Shown here: in pieces, positions 52,717 through 62,227 of the stretch | How the letters are laid out: each line of letters starts with the position of its first letter | Numbering within the stretch: position 1 is the stretch's first letter | Assembly: GCF_029212575.1 (NCBI RefSeq) | Contig: NZ_JARGPK010000036.1 | Location: forward strand, 1-64,000 | Direction of reading: 5' to 3' | Length of the DNA: 64,000 nucleotides | Source of the DNA: Antarcticimicrobium sp. | GTDB lineage: Bacteria; Pseudomonadota; Alphaproteobacteria; Rhodobacterales; Rhodobacteraceae | Notes under the pieces: model-generated | The model's database searches: none | What the model saw: the letters and a program-made list of their open reading frames with translations, nothing else | What the model was told of the DNA's origin: nothing | Position numbers and translations under genes: made by a program

Positions 52717-53754
52717 ATGAAGAAACGCTCGATCCTGAAAGGCATGGCCGCCGCCGTTCTGGCCGCTGCCCTGACCCCCGCCGCGCTGTCGGCGCAAGAG
52801 GTCACGCTGCGGCTGCACCAGTTCCTGCCGCCGCCGGCCACGGTGCCGAAACTGATCCTGAAGCCCTGGGCCAAGCGGGTCGAAGAGGCGACCGGCGGCA
52901 AGCTGGAGATCCAGCATTTCGACGCCATGTCGATGGGCGGCACCCCGCCCAGCCTGATGGACCAGGCGATCGACGGCACCGCCGACATCATCATGACCGT
53001 GGTCGGCTATACCCCCGGCCGGTTCCCGCGCACCGAAGTGTTCGAACTGCCGTTCATAATGACCGATCCGGTCGCCGCCTCGCAGGCGTTCATGGAACTG
53101 GTGGAAACCGACCTGCAGGAGAACGAATATTCCGACGTCAAGGTTCTGGGCGCCTGGGTGCACGGACCCGGGGTGATCCACACCGGAACCGGCGTCACCC
53201 GGCTCGAGGACATGGAAGGCAAGAAGATGCGCGGGCCGACCCGTGTGATCACCGACCTGCTCAAGGAACTGGGCGCGACCCCGGTCGGCATGCCGCTGCC
53301 GGCGATCCCCGAGGCGCTGTCCAAGGGGGTGATCGACGGCACCGTGATCCCCTGGGAGGTGACGCCGGCGATCAAGCTGGCCGAATTGGTCGGGAACCAC
53401 ACCGAGTTCTCGGGCGACGAGGCGCTCTATACCGCCACCATCGTTCTGGTGATGAACAAGGCGAAATACGACGCGCTGCCCGCCGACATCAAGGCCGCGC
53501 TGGACGCCGAGTCGGGCCAGAAACTGGCCACCTTCGCCGCCGAGGTGATGTTTGAGCGTGACAAGCCGGGCCGCGATATCGCCGTCGACAAGGGTAACAC
53601 CATCGTTCAACTGGACGCGGCCGAAGTGGCCCGCTGGAAGGAAAAGGCCCAGCCGGTGATCGCACGCTGGGTCGCCGATATGGATGCCAAGGGGATCGAC
53701 GGCGCCGCGCTGATCGACCAGGCCAAGGCGCTGATCCGCAAACACGGCGGCTGA
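52717..53754 (+). CDS. TRAP transporter substrate-binding protein (DctP family)
   Basis: 345 residues, ATG after GGGAGG. Signal peptide ILKGMAAAVLAAALTPAALS cleaved before AQEVTLR. DctP-like domain: RLHQFLPPPATVPKLILKPW, the substrate-carboxylate Arg region KKMRGPTRVITDLLKELGAT, and EGALSKGVID-like PEALSKGVIDGTVIPWEV. No DctQ or DctM membrane genes follow; Mrp genes and a strong terminator do. It must work with a distant permease or act as a chemosensory binder. Closeness to the P450 suggests a shared substrate, by inference. Confidence 0.92.
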   Translation: MKKRSILKGMAAAVLAAALTPAALSAQEVTLRLHQFLPPPATVPKLILKPWAKRVEEATGGKLEIQHFDAMSMGGTPPSLMDQAIDGTADIIMTVVGYTPGRFPRTEVFELPFIMTDPVAASQAFMELVETDLQENEYSDVKVLGAWVHGPGVIHTGTGVTRLEDMEGKKMRGPTRVITDLLKELGATPVGMPLPAIPEALSKGVIDGTVIPWEVTPAIKLAELVGNHTEFSGDEALYTATIVLVMNKAKYDALPADIKAALDAESGQKLATFAAEVMFERDKPGRDIAVDKGNTIVQLDAAEVARWKEKAQPVIARWVADMDAKGIDGAALIDQAKALIRKHGG

Positions 53755-53779
53755 GCTACATCCCTCCCCCGCACACGAA

Positions 53780-53805
53780 CGCGCCGGTCCCGCCGGCGCG
53801 TTTTT
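53780..53805 (+). terminator. Rho-independent terminator of the TRAP gene
   Basis: CGCGCCGG (53780-53787), 5-nt loop, CCGGCGCG (53793-53800) and TTTTT. It lies 26 bp after the dctP-like stop. The rest of the 254-bp gap to the Mrp operon shows no gene. Confidence 0.9.
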
Positions 53806-54008
53806 CGTTGCCGGGCTGCGCCACGGGACGAGTCGCCGGTGCCACCCTCCAGCCCGTTCCTCGTCCGTTCCGCGCCCGCCGCGGAACCGAAAAAATTGCC
53901 GGTTTTCTCAACAAATGACCGGGTTGCGCCGCCGGTGGACTGGACAGTGGAGCAAAAAGCCTTAGGCAATACCCAGATCCTTGGCACGTCAGAACCGGAG
54001 TCGATACC

Positions 54009-56867
54009 TTGTCCCTTTTCCTGATCGCGGCCCTGCCTTTTCTCGGCGCCGTGTTCCCCGCGCTGCTGATCCGTGCCGGGCGCAATGCCGCCGCCGCCTC
54101 GACCGGTTCCGTGACATTGCTGGCGCTGATCGGTCTTCTGCTGCACGCCCCCGCGGTGCTGCGCGGCGAGACCGTCTCGGCGCGGCTCGACTGGCTGCCG
54201 GATCTGGGACTGAACGCGAATTTCCAGCTTGACGGGCTGGGTCTGCTGTTCGCCGGACTGATCCTGGGCATCGGCCTGCTGATCATCATCTACGCGCGAT
54301 TCTATCTCAGCCGCGAGGACCCGATGGGGCAGTTCTACAGCTTTCTGTTGCTGTTCCAGGGCGCGATGGTGGGGATCGTCCTGTCCGACAACATCCTGCT
54401 TTTGCTGGTATTCTGGGAATTGACCTCTCTCTCCTCCTTCCTGCTGATCGGGTATTGGAAACACCTGCCCGAGGGGCGGCAGGGCGCGCGCATGGCGCTG
54501 GCCGTCACCGGATCGGGCGGGTTGGCGATGATCGGGGGCATGCTGATCCTGGGCCATATCGCCGGCAGCTATGACCTCAGCGTGATCCTTCAGCACAAGG
54601 ATCTGATCCAGGCGTCGCCGCTCTACGCCCCGGCGCTGATCCTGATTCTGATCGGGGCCTTCACCAAGTCGGCGCAGTTCCCGTTCCACTTCTGGCTGCC
54701 GCACGCGATGGCCGCGCCGACGCCGGTCTCGGCCTATCTGCACTCGGCCACCATGGTAAAGGCAGGGCTGTTCCTGATGGCGCGGACGTGGCCGGTGCTG
54801 TCGGGAACCGATCTGTGGTTCTACCTCGTGGCCACCACCGGGCTGGTCACCATGGTGCTGGGCGCGGTGATCGCGCTGTTCAAGGACGATCTCAAGGCGC
54901 TGCTGGCGTTTTCCACCGTCAGCCACCTGGGGTTGATCACCATGCTGCTGGGCCTTGGCACCAAACCGGCGGCGGTGGCGGCGGTGTTTCACATCATCAA
55001 CCACGCCACCTTCAAGGCCGCGCTGTTCATGAGCGCGGGCATCGTCGATCACGCCGCGCATACCCGCAGCATCCGTCAACTGGGCGGGCTGCGCCACCTG
55101 ATGCCGCTGACCTTCACGCTGGCAGGGATCGCGGCGCTGTCGATGGCCGGTATCCCGCCGTTCAACGGATTCCTGTCCAAGGAGATGATGCTGGAGGAGG
55201 CCACCCATGCGGTCTGGGCCGGCGTGCCCTGGCTGTTGCCGGCGGTGGCGGTGGGTGGCGCGCTGTTCTCGGTGGCCTATTCGCTGCGCTACATCGCCCA
55301 TGTCTTCCTCGGGCCCAAGCGGCACGATTACCCAACCCTGCCGCATGATCCCGGCCCCGGCCTGTGGTTGCCGCCGGCGGTGCTGGTTGCGCTGGTGGTG
55401 CTGATCGGGCTGTTCCCCGAGGCGATTGCCGCCCCCATCGTGGTGGCCGCGGCCGACGCGGTGACCGGCGATCATCATTCCTATTTCCACCCCAAGCTCT
55501 GGCACGGGCTGACCCCGGCGCTTTACATGTCGGTGGTGGCGGTCGCCGGCGGCGCGCTGCTGCTGATGCTGCACCGTCCGGCCGAGGGCCTGTGGAACGC
55601 CCTGCCCCGCCCCGAGGCCAAGGTGATCTATGACGCGATCGTCGGGGCCGCCACCCGCGCCAGCCGCCGTATCACCGACGCGCTACATGACGGGGCGCTG
55701 ACACGTTATGCCGCGATCTTCCTGTTGTTCACCCTGGCGCTGGCCTATTACGCCTATGCGTCGGGCGACACCGGACCGCAGACCCGCGCGATGCTGCCGA
55801 TCACCGTGATGCCGGTTGTGGGATGGATCTGCCTGGTGGGCGCGACGCTCTGTGTGGTGGCGTTCCACCGCAACAGGCTGCTGGCGCTGGTGCTGATCGG
55901 GGTGACCGGGCTCATGGTCTCGCTCAGCTTCAACTACCTGTCGGCCCCCGACCTGGCGCTGACCCAGATCTCGGTCGAGGTGGTCTCGATCATCCTGCTG
56001 CTGCTCGCGCTGAACTTCATGCCGCAGGAAACCCCGCGCGAAAGCAGCGCGGGCCGCAAGCTGCGTGATGCGGTGCTCTCCGTCGGCGCGGGGTTGGGCG
56101 CCGGCGGGCTGATCTATGCGCTGATGACGCGCGATTTCGCCCTGCCGTCGATCTCGGAATATCACCTTGCCAATTCCTACAAGGGTGGCGGCGGCACCAA
56201 TGTGGTCAACGTGATCCTGGTGGACTTCCGCGGCTTTGACACCTTTGGCGAAATCATCGTGCTGGGCATCGCCGCGATCATCATCTTTGCCATCACCGAG
56301 GCGGTGCTGGGCAGCCGGGTGCGCGCGCGCCTGCTGAACCGCAAGCCGTGGTATCCGCTGGCCGGCGATGCGCACCCGCTGATGATGGTGGTGGCGACCC
56401 GGGTGATGATGCCGATCGCGCTGATGGTGGCGGCCTATATCTTCTTCCGGGGTCACAACATGCCCGGAGGCGGCTTCATCGCCGGGCTGATCGCGGCGAT
56501 CGCGGTGGTGATGCAATACATGGCCTCGGGCTTCTCCTGGGCGACCGAGCGGCAGGGCCTGCCCTATCACGGCATTATCGGCACCGGCGTACTGGTGGCC
56601 GCCGTCACCGGCATGGGGGCCTGGTTCAACGGGCTGCCGTTCCTGACCAGCGCCTTCGGCTATGTCCACCCGCCCTACCTGGAGGAATTCGAACTGGCGA
56701 CTGCGGCGCTGTTTGACCTGGGTGTGTTTCTGGCGGTTCTGGGCGCGGTCCTTCTGGCGCTGCAAAGCCTGGCGCGCTTTGCGTGGCAACCCGGCATTGC
56801 AAGCGAGCACCCGATGGACATCAACCCCGAGCGCGACGACGCGGCGGCTGTAATCAAGGGGCACTGA
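54009..56867 (+). CDS. mrpA: Mrp Na+/H+ antiporter, fused subunits A and B
   Basis: 952 residues, TTG start after CCGGAG. A multi-pass NuoL-like ion-transport part includes FAGLILGIGLLIIIYARFYL, FTKSAQFPFHFWLPHAMAAPTPVSAYLHSATMVKAG-type conserved Lys/His sites, and GIPPFNGFLSKEMM. A MrpB-like C-terminal part (after about residue 780) has VMMPIALMVAAYIFFRGHNMPGGGF. Fusion of A and B is the group 2 layout of Rhizobiales and Rhodobacterales (PhaAB). It exports Na+ in exchange for H+ and supports growth in salt and at high pH. First gene of six. Confidence 0.94.
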   Translation: MSLFLIAALPFLGAVFPALLIRAGRNAAAASTGSVTLLALIGLLLHAPAVLRGETVSARLDWLPDLGLNANFQLDGLGLLFAGLILGIGLLIIIYARFYLSREDPMGQFYSFLLLFQGAMVGIVLSDNILLLLVFWELTSLSSFLLIGYWKHLPEGRQGARMALAVTGSGGLAMIGGMLILGHIAGSYDLSVILQHKDLIQASPLYAPALILILIGAFTKSAQFPFHFWLPHAMAAPTPVSAYLHSATMVKAGLFLMARTWPVLSGTDLWFYLVATTGLVTMVLGAVIALFKDDLKALLAFSTVSHLGLITMLLGLGTKPAAVAAVFHIINHATFKAALFMSAGIVDHAAHTRSIRQLGGLRHLMPLTFTLAGIAALSMAGIPPFNGFLSKEMMLEEATHAVWAGVPWLLPAVAVGGALFSVAYSLRYIAHVFLGPKRHDYPTLPHDPGPGLWLPPAVLVALVVLIGLFPEAIAAPIVVAAADAVTGDHHSYFHPKLWHGLTPALYMSVVAVAGGALLLMLHRPAEGLWNALPRPEAKVIYDAIVGAATRASRRITDALHDGALTRYAAIFLLFTLALAYYAYASGDTGPQTRAMLPITVMPVVGWICLVGATLCVVAFHRNRLLALVLIGVTGLMVSLSFNYLSAPDLALTQISVEVVSIILLLLALNFMPQETPRESSAGRKLRDAVLSVGAGLGAGGLIYALMTRDFALPSISEYHLANSYKGGGGTNVVNVILVDFRGFDTFGEIIVLGIAAIIIFAITEAVLGSRVRARLLNRKPWYPLAGDAHPLMMVVATRVMMPIALMVAAYIFFRGHNMPGGGFIAGLIAAIAVVMQYMASGFSWATERQGLPYHGIIGTGVLVAAVTGMGAWFNGLPFLTSAFGYVHPPYLEEFELATAALFDLGVFLAVLGAVLLALQSLARFAWQPGIASEHPMDINPERDDAAAVIKGH

Positions 56868-56871
56868 GCAC

Positions 56872-57216
56872 ATGGAGATCCTTCTGGCCAGCGCGGTCGG
56901 CATCCTGACCGCCAGCGGCATCTACCTGATCCTGCGGCAGCGCAGCTTTCCGGTGATCATCGGACTGTCGCTGCTGTCCTACGCGGTGAACCTGTTCCTG
57001 TTCGCCACCGGGCGGCTGGCGCTGAACCAGCCGCCGATCCTGAACAAATACGCCGAGGTCGCCTATACCGATCCGCTGCCGCAGGCGCTGGTGCTGACCG
57101 CCATCGTGATCTCCTTCGGGATGACGGCTGTTGTGGTGATGATCGCGCTCAGCGCCTATCTGGCGGCCCGCAATGACCGCATCGACATGACCGGCGAGAC
57201 GGGAGAGGACGCATGA
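56872..57216 (+). CDS. mrpC: Mrp antiporter subunit C
   Basis: 114 residues, three membrane helices, NuoK-like: ILTASGIYLILRQRSFPVII and GLSLLSYAVNLFLFATGRL, then DPLPQALVLTAIVISFGMTA. Four bp after subunit AB, and its stop overlaps mrpD. Confidence 0.95.
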   Translation: MEILLASAVGILTASGIYLILRQRSFPVIIGLSLLSYAVNLFLFATGRLALNQPPILNKYAEVAYTDPLPQALVLTAIVISFGMTAVVVMIALSAYLAARNDRIDMTGETGEDA

Positions 57217-58769
57217 ACCACTGGATCATCGCGCCCATCGTCCTGCCGGCGGTGGTCGCGCCCTTCATCATCATGGTGATCCGCTATCACCGCGACCTGC
57301 AGCGGGTGTTTTCGGTCGCCTCGGTGGTGGCACTGAACCTGGTCGCGCTGGTGCTGCTGTCCCAGGCGATGGACGGCACCATCGGGGTGTACGAGCTGGG
57401 CGACTGGCCCGCCCCCTTTGGCATCGTGCTGGTGCTGGACCGGCTGTCGGCGCTGATGGTGCTGCTGACCACGCTTCTGGCGCTGGCGGTGGTGCTCTAT
57501 GCCATCGGCTCGGGCTGGGACACCCGCGGGCGGCATTTCCATGCCCTGTTCCAGTTCCAGCTTATGGGAGTTCTGGGCGCCTTCCTGACCGGCGACGCCT
57601 TCAACCTCTTCGTCTTTTTCGAGGTTCTGCTGATCGCCTCCTACGGGCTGATGATCCACGGCGGCGGCGCCACGCGGCTGCGGGCCGGCGTGCAATACGT
57701 GGTCTACAACCTGCTGGGCTCGACCCTGTTCCTGTTCGCGCTCGGCACGCTCTATTCGGTGACCGGCACGCTGAACATGGCCGATCTGGCGGTGCGGGTG
57801 GCCGAACTTCCGGCTGAAGACACCGCGCTGTTGCGGGTGGGGGCGGTGCTGCTGCTGCTGGTCTTTGCCATCAAGGCCGCGGTGCTGCCGCTACATTTCT
57901 GGCTGCCGGCCTCCTACGCCAACGCGCCGATGCCGGTGGCAGCCTTTTTTGCCATCATGACCAAGGTGGGCGCCTATGCCATCCTGCGCCTCTACACGCT
58001 GGTCTTCGGCCCCGAGGTGGCGGTGACCGCCGGGCTGGTGGGGGACTGGCTGCTGCCCGCCGCGCTGCTGACGCTGGCGGTCGGCTCCATCGGCATCCTC
58101 GGCGCGCGCGAGCTGGGGCGGCTGGTCGCCTTTTCGGCCATCGCCTCGATGGGCACGCTGCTGATCGCCATTTCGCTGTTCACGCCGCAGGCGGCAACAG
58201 CGGCGGTCTACTATGTGATCCATTCGACCTTTGCCACGGCGCTGATGTTCCTGATTGCCGACCTTGTGATCGAACGCCGGGGCGGACGGCTGGCACCGAC
58301 ACCGCCGATGCCGCAGGGCGGCGTGGTCGCGGCGCTGTTCTTTGCCGGGGCCATCGCGCTGGCCGGGATGCCGCCGCTGTCGGGATTCATCGGCAAGCTG
58401 CTGGTGATGGACGCGTCCCGCGCCAGTGCCCAGGTCTGGACCGTCTGGGCGGTGATCCTGACCACCTCGCTGATCACCATCGTCGGAATGGCGCGGGCCG
58501 GCAGCATCCTGTTCTGGAAATCGCATGACCACAGCCTGCGGCCGCCCGACCTGCCGGAAGACGAGGATGACGGCGCGCCCGAGGCGCCCGATCACGCCCC
58601 CGAACCGGTGCCGGGGCTGGCCTTCGTGCCGGTCTTCGCGCTGCTGGCGGCACTGGTCGCGCTGACGGTTCTGGCCGGCCCGGTGATGCGCTATACCGAG
58701 GCGACCGCCGCCCAGCTCTTCGCCCCGGCGGGCTACATCGAAACCGTTCTGCAAAGGCCCGGATCATGA
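57213..58769 (+). CDS. mrpD: Mrp antiporter subunit D
   Basis: 518 residues, about 14 membrane helices, NuoM/N-like. The segments FQLMGVLGAFLTGDAFNLFV and FAIKAAVLPLHFWLPASYAN hold the conserved Lys/His residues of the proton path. The acidic loop DLPEDEDDGAPEAPDH near residue 450 is cytoplasmic. ATGA overlaps with C and E. Confidence 0.96.
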   Translation: MNHWIIAPIVLPAVVAPFIIMVIRYHRDLQRVFSVASVVALNLVALVLLSQAMDGTIGVYELGDWPAPFGIVLVLDRLSALMVLLTTLLALAVVLYAIGSGWDTRGRHFHALFQFQLMGVLGAFLTGDAFNLFVFFEVLLIASYGLMIHGGGATRLRAGVQYVVYNLLGSTLFLFALGTLYSVTGTLNMADLAVRVAELPAEDTALLRVGAVLLLLVFAIKAAVLPLHFWLPASYANAPMPVAAFFAIMTKVGAYAILRLYTLVFGPEVAVTAGLVGDWLLPAALLTLAVGSIGILGARELGRLVAFSAIASMGTLLIAISLFTPQAATAAVYYVIHSTFATALMFLIADLVIERRGGRLAPTPPMPQGGVVAALFFAGAIALAGMPPLSGFIGKLLVMDASRASAQVWTVWAVILTTSLITIVGMARAGSILFWKSHDHSLRPPDLPEDEDDGAPEAPDHAPEPVPGLAFVPVFALLAALVALTVLAGPVMRYTEATAAQLFAPAGYIETVLQRPGS

Positions 58770-59263
58770 GGCTGCTGTCCCGCATCTTCCCGCACCCTTA
58801 CCTGACCGGCCTGCTGACGCTGGTCTGGCTGCTGCTGGTCAACAGCTTTTCGCTGAACTCGCTGCTGTTCGGCTTTCTGCTGGGTATCGTGATTCCCTTT
58901 CTCACCCGCCCCTACTGGCCCGACCGGCCCGAACTGCGCCACCCGCTGAAGATCGCCGGGTACATCCTGATCGCGATCTGGGACATCATCGTGGCCAATG
59001 TCACCGTGGCCCGGATCGTTCTGTTCAAGCGAAACGCCGACCGGCATCCGGCCTGGATCTGCATCCCGATGGAGCTGCGCAGCCCCGAGGCGATTACCGT
59101 GCTGGCCGGGACCATCACCCTGACGCCGGGCACGGTCAGCGCCGACCTGTCGGCCGAGGGGCATTTCCTGCTGGTCCATTGCCTCGACGCGCCAGACCCG
59201 GAGGCGGTCCGCGACGAGATCAAGGACCGCTACGAACGCCGCCTGATGGAGATTTTCGAATGA
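58766..59263 (+). CDS. mrpE: Mrp antiporter subunit E
   Basis: 165 residues. MrpE signature: LTGLLTLVWLLLVNSFSLNS, then YILIAIWDIIVANVTVARIV and ITVLAGTITLTPGTVSADLS. Overlaps D and F by four bases each. Membrane-associated, required for complex assembly. Confidence 0.95.
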   Translation: MRLLSRIFPHPYLTGLLTLVWLLLVNSFSLNSLLFGFLLGIVIPFLTRPYWPDRPELRHPLKIAGYILIAIWDIIVANVTVARIVLFKRNADRHPAWICIPMELRSPEAITVLAGTITLTPGTVSADLSAEGHFLLVHCLDAPDPEAVRDEIKDRYERRLMEIFE

Positions 59264-59529
59264 TCGCCTATGCCATCTACTTCGCCGCCGGCTGTTTCGG
59301 CCTCGCCTTCCTGATGAACCTGTGGAAGATCGCGACCGCCGAGGGCGTCGGCGACCGGGTTCTGGCGCTGGACACCATGGTGATCAACGCGATCGCCCTG
59401 ATGATCCTCTACGGACTGGCCAACGGCACCGAGATCTTTTTCGAGGCGGCGATGATCGTCGCCATGCTGGGGTTCGTCTCGACCGTGGCCTATGCGCGCT
59501 TCATGCTGCGCGGCAACATCATCGAATAG
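59260..59529 (+). CDS. mrpF: Mrp antiporter subunit F
   Basis: 89 residues from the ATG that overlaps the mrpE stop (ATGA). Three membrane helices; DRVLALDTMVINAIALMILY is the MrpF signature with the conserved Asp. Confidence 0.95.
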   Translation: MIAYAIYFAAGCFGLAFLMNLWKIATAEGVGDRVLALDTMVINAIALMILYGLANGTEIFFEAAMIVAMLGFVSTVAYARFMLRGNIIE

Positions 59530-59538
59530 GGGAACGTC

Positions 59539-59931
59539 ATGGAGCAGGTTCTCGATCTTCTGATCACTTTCTTTCTGGTCATCGGCGGGGTGTTCGGGTT
59601 GGTGGGGTCCTTCGGGCTGATCAAGCTTAACGATCCGATGTCGCGGCTGCACGCCCCGACCAAGGCGACCACGCTGGGGGTGGGCGGCGTGCTGATCGCC
59701 TCGATGCTGCATGCCTATGCCTATGAGGGGCACCTGTCGTGGCACGAGCTTCTGATCACGCTGTTCCTGTTTCTGACTGCCCCGATCACGGCGAATTTCA
59801 TTGCCAAGGCGCATATCCACCGGCACGAGACGCCGGGCACCCTGCCGCTGGCCGGCGGCGACCGCAAATGGGCCACCCACGATATCCCGCCGGAGGACCA
59901 GGAGGCCGCCTCCCCCGCCGACCGCGGCTGA
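59539..59931 (+). CDS. mrpG: Mrp antiporter subunit G
   Basis: 130 residues, three membrane helices (LLITFFLVIGGVFGLVGSFG, then GVGGVLIASMLHAYA) with the MrpG motif LIKLNDPMSRLHAPTKATTL. The tail is hydrophilic (HDIPPEDQEAASPADRG). Last gene of the Mrp operon, 24 bp before selD, which might be read together with it. Confidence 0.95.
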   Translation: MEQVLDLLITFFLVIGGVFGLVGSFGLIKLNDPMSRLHAPTKATTLGVGGVLIASMLHAYAYEGHLSWHELLITLFLFLTAPITANFIAKAHIHRHETPGTLPLAGGDRKWATHDIPPEDQEAASPADRG

Positions 59932-59955
59932 TCCGGCACAAAGAGGACCCCGCCC

Positions 59956-62118
59956 GTGCACCAGCCCCCGCATCCCCTGACCCGCGACCTCGTGCTTGTG
60001 GGCGGCGGCCATACCCACGCGCTGGTGCTGCGCAAATGGGGCATGCGTCCGCTGCCCGGCGCACGGCTGACGGTGATCAACCCCGGCCCCACGGCCCCCT
60101 ATTCGGGCATGTTGCCCGGCTTTGTCGCGGGGCACTACGACCGCGATGCGCTGGATATAGACCTGGTGAAGCTGGCGCGTTTCGCCGGGGCGCGGGTGGT
60201 TCTGGGGGAATGCACCGGGATCGACTCCAAGGCGCGGCTGGTGCGTGTGCCCGGTCGGCCGCCGATCGCCTATGACGTCTGCTCGGTCAACGTCGGCATC
60301 ACCTCCCACATGCCCGCCCTGCCCGGCTTTGCCGAGCACGGCATCCCGGCCAAGCCGCTTGGTCCCTTCGCCGCACGCTGGCAAAGCTACCTGGCGGGCG
60401 ATGGGCCGGTCCGCGTGGCGGTGATCGGCGGCGGCGTGGCCGGGGCCGAGTTGGTCATGGCAATGGCCCATGCGCTGCGAACGCGCGGCCGGCTGGCCGA
60501 GCTGAGCCTGATCGACAGTGCCCGGGCGCTCTCTGCCTTAGGCAATGGTGCGGCAGGCCGGGTGCGCGCGGCGATCAAGGCGCTCGGCATCGCCCTTTGC
60601 GAGGGCGTCGGGGTTTCCGAAGTCACCGCGCAGGGGGTGGTAATAGCCGACGGCTCCACCATCGCATCAGACTTCACCACCGGGGCCGCCGGCGCACGCG
60701 CCTACCCGTGGATCGCCGAAAGCGGGCTGGCGCTGCAGGACGGTTTCATCACCGTCGACGCGCATCTGCGCAGCAGCGATCCGTCGGTCTTCGCCGCCGG
60801 CGACTGTGCCCATCTTTCGCACGACCCGCGCCCGAAGGCGGGGGTCTACGCGGTGCGCGAGGCGCCGGTCCTTTTCGACAACCTGCGCGCAGCACTTGAG
60901 GGCGCCCCGCTGCGCCGCCGCTACCACCCGCAGAAAGATTACCTCAAGCTGATCTCGCTCGGCGGCAAGTCGGCGCTTGGCGAACGGTTCGGCCTGCCGT
61001 TCTCCGGCCCGCTGATCTGGCGCTGGAAGGACCGGATCGACCAGAAATTCATGGACAAGTTCCGCGAGTTGCCCACGATGCAACCGCCCGCACCGCCCCG
61101 CCACCGCGCCGCCGGGCTGGAGGAGATGCCGGGCGACAAGCCGATGTGCGGCGGCTGCGGCGCCAAGCTGGGACGCGGGGCGCTGCGGGCCGCGCTCGCC
61201 GCGCTGCCGACCGGGACACGCGCCGACATCACGCCGCTGCCCGGCGACGACGCGGCGGTCCTGACCGTGGGTGGCGTGCAACAGGTGATCACCACCGACC
61301 ATTTGCGCGCGGTCACCGAGGACCCGGTGCTGATGGCGCGAATCGCGGCGGTACATGCGCTGGGAGACATCTGGGCGATGGGCGCGGCGCCGCAGGCGGC
61401 CACCGCGACGCTGATCCTGCCGCGCATGACGCCCGAATTGCAGGCCCGCACCATGACCGAGATCATGGCCGCCGCCGGAGAAGTGCTGCGCGAGGCGGGC
61501 GCCGAGATCGCCGGTGGCCACAGCTCCATGGGCGACGAACTGACCATCGGATTCACCCTGACCGGCCTGCTCGATCGCGACCCGATCACCCTGGCGGGCG
61601 CACAGCCCGGCGACGCGGTGATCGTGACCAAACCGGTCGGCTCGGGCGTGCTGATGGCGGCCGAGATGCTGGGTGCGGCGCGCGGCGACTGGGTCGCGGC
61701 GGCCTTTGAGCTGATGACACGCCCGCAAGGCGATGCGGCGCGGCTGCTGGCGGGCGCCCATGCGATGACCGACGTGACCGGCTTCGGCCTCGCCGGTCAC
61801 CTGCTGAACATCTGCGAGGCCTCCGGGGTGGCGGCGCGGCTCGACCTCGGCGCGGTGCCGTGGATGGCCGGCGCGCTTGAACTGTCGCGGGCAGGCCACC
61901 GCTCCACGCTCTACCCGGACAACAAGGCGCTGGCGCCGGACCTGCCCGCCGATCCGCATACCGATCTGCTGTTCGATCCGCAGACCGCCGGCGGGCTGCT
62001 CGCCACAGTCGCGGCGGAGCAGGCCGACGATCTGGTCGCCAGGCTGCGCGCCGCAGGCCACCAGGCGGCGCGGATCGGAGAGATCACCCAAGGCCCGCCG
62101 CGCCTCAGCCTGGGGTAA
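59956..62118 (+). CDS. selD: Selenide, water dikinase SelD fused to NADH dehydrogenase-like flavoprotein
   Basis: 720 residues. N-terminal half: pyridine-nucleotide-disulfide oxidoreductase (DLVLVGGGHTHALVLRKWGM, second nucleotide motif VRVAVIGGGVAGAELVMAMA, FAAGDCAHLSHDPRPKAGVY). C-terminal half from about residue 390: SelD with the catalytic MCGGCGAKLGRG (Cys, not Sec), PLPGDDAAVLTVGG and FGLAGHLLNICEASG. SelD makes selenophosphate from selenide and ATP; the flavin part may supply reduced selenium. The fusion is known in other bacteria. Convergent with mnmH. Confidence 0.95.
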   Translation: MHQPPHPLTRDLVLVGGGHTHALVLRKWGMRPLPGARLTVINPGPTAPYSGMLPGFVAGHYDRDALDIDLVKLARFAGARVVLGECTGIDSKARLVRVPGRPPIAYDVCSVNVGITSHMPALPGFAEHGIPAKPLGPFAARWQSYLAGDGPVRVAVIGGGVAGAELVMAMAHALRTRGRLAELSLIDSARALSALGNGAAGRVRAAIKALGIALCEGVGVSEVTAQGVVIADGSTIASDFTTGAAGARAYPWIAESGLALQDGFITVDAHLRSSDPSVFAAGDCAHLSHDPRPKAGVYAVREAPVLFDNLRAALEGAPLRRRYHPQKDYLKLISLGGKSALGERFGLPFSGPLIWRWKDRIDQKFMDKFRELPTMQPPAPPRHRAAGLEEMPGDKPMCGGCGAKLGRGALRAALAALPTGTRADITPLPGDDAAVLTVGGVQQVITTDHLRAVTEDPVLMARIAAVHALGDIWAMGAAPQAATATLILPRMTPELQARTMTEIMAAAGEVLREAGAEIAGGHSSMGDELTIGFTLTGLLDRDPITLAGAQPGDAVIVTKPVGSGVLMAAEMLGAARGDWVAAAFELMTRPQGDAARLLAGAHAMTDVTGFGLAGHLLNICEASGVAARLDLGAVPWMAGALELSRAGHRSTLYPDNKALAPDLPADPHTDLLFDPQTAGGLLATVAAEQADDLVARLRAAGHQAARIGEITQGPPRLSLG

Positions 62119-62140
62119 CGCCACGGCCCTTCTTCCCGGC

Positions 62141-62190
62141 CCTTCATCTTTGCGAGAATACTCCGGCGGAGCCGGCTGAAGGCGACGAGG
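62141..62190 (-). repeat. Recurring GGAGTATTT-type intergenic element, copy C
   Basis: On the minus strand: CCGGCTCCGCCGGAGTATTC, then TCGCAAAGATGAAGG. It lies 38 bp downstream of the mnmH stop and in its orientation. The GC hairpin and GGAGTATT core match copies A and B; the AGAAnAAG part is weaker (AGATGAAG). Confidence 0.55.
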
Positions 62191-62227
62191 GCAGAGCCCC
62201 CAGCCCTGCCCGTCACAACCGCCGCGC

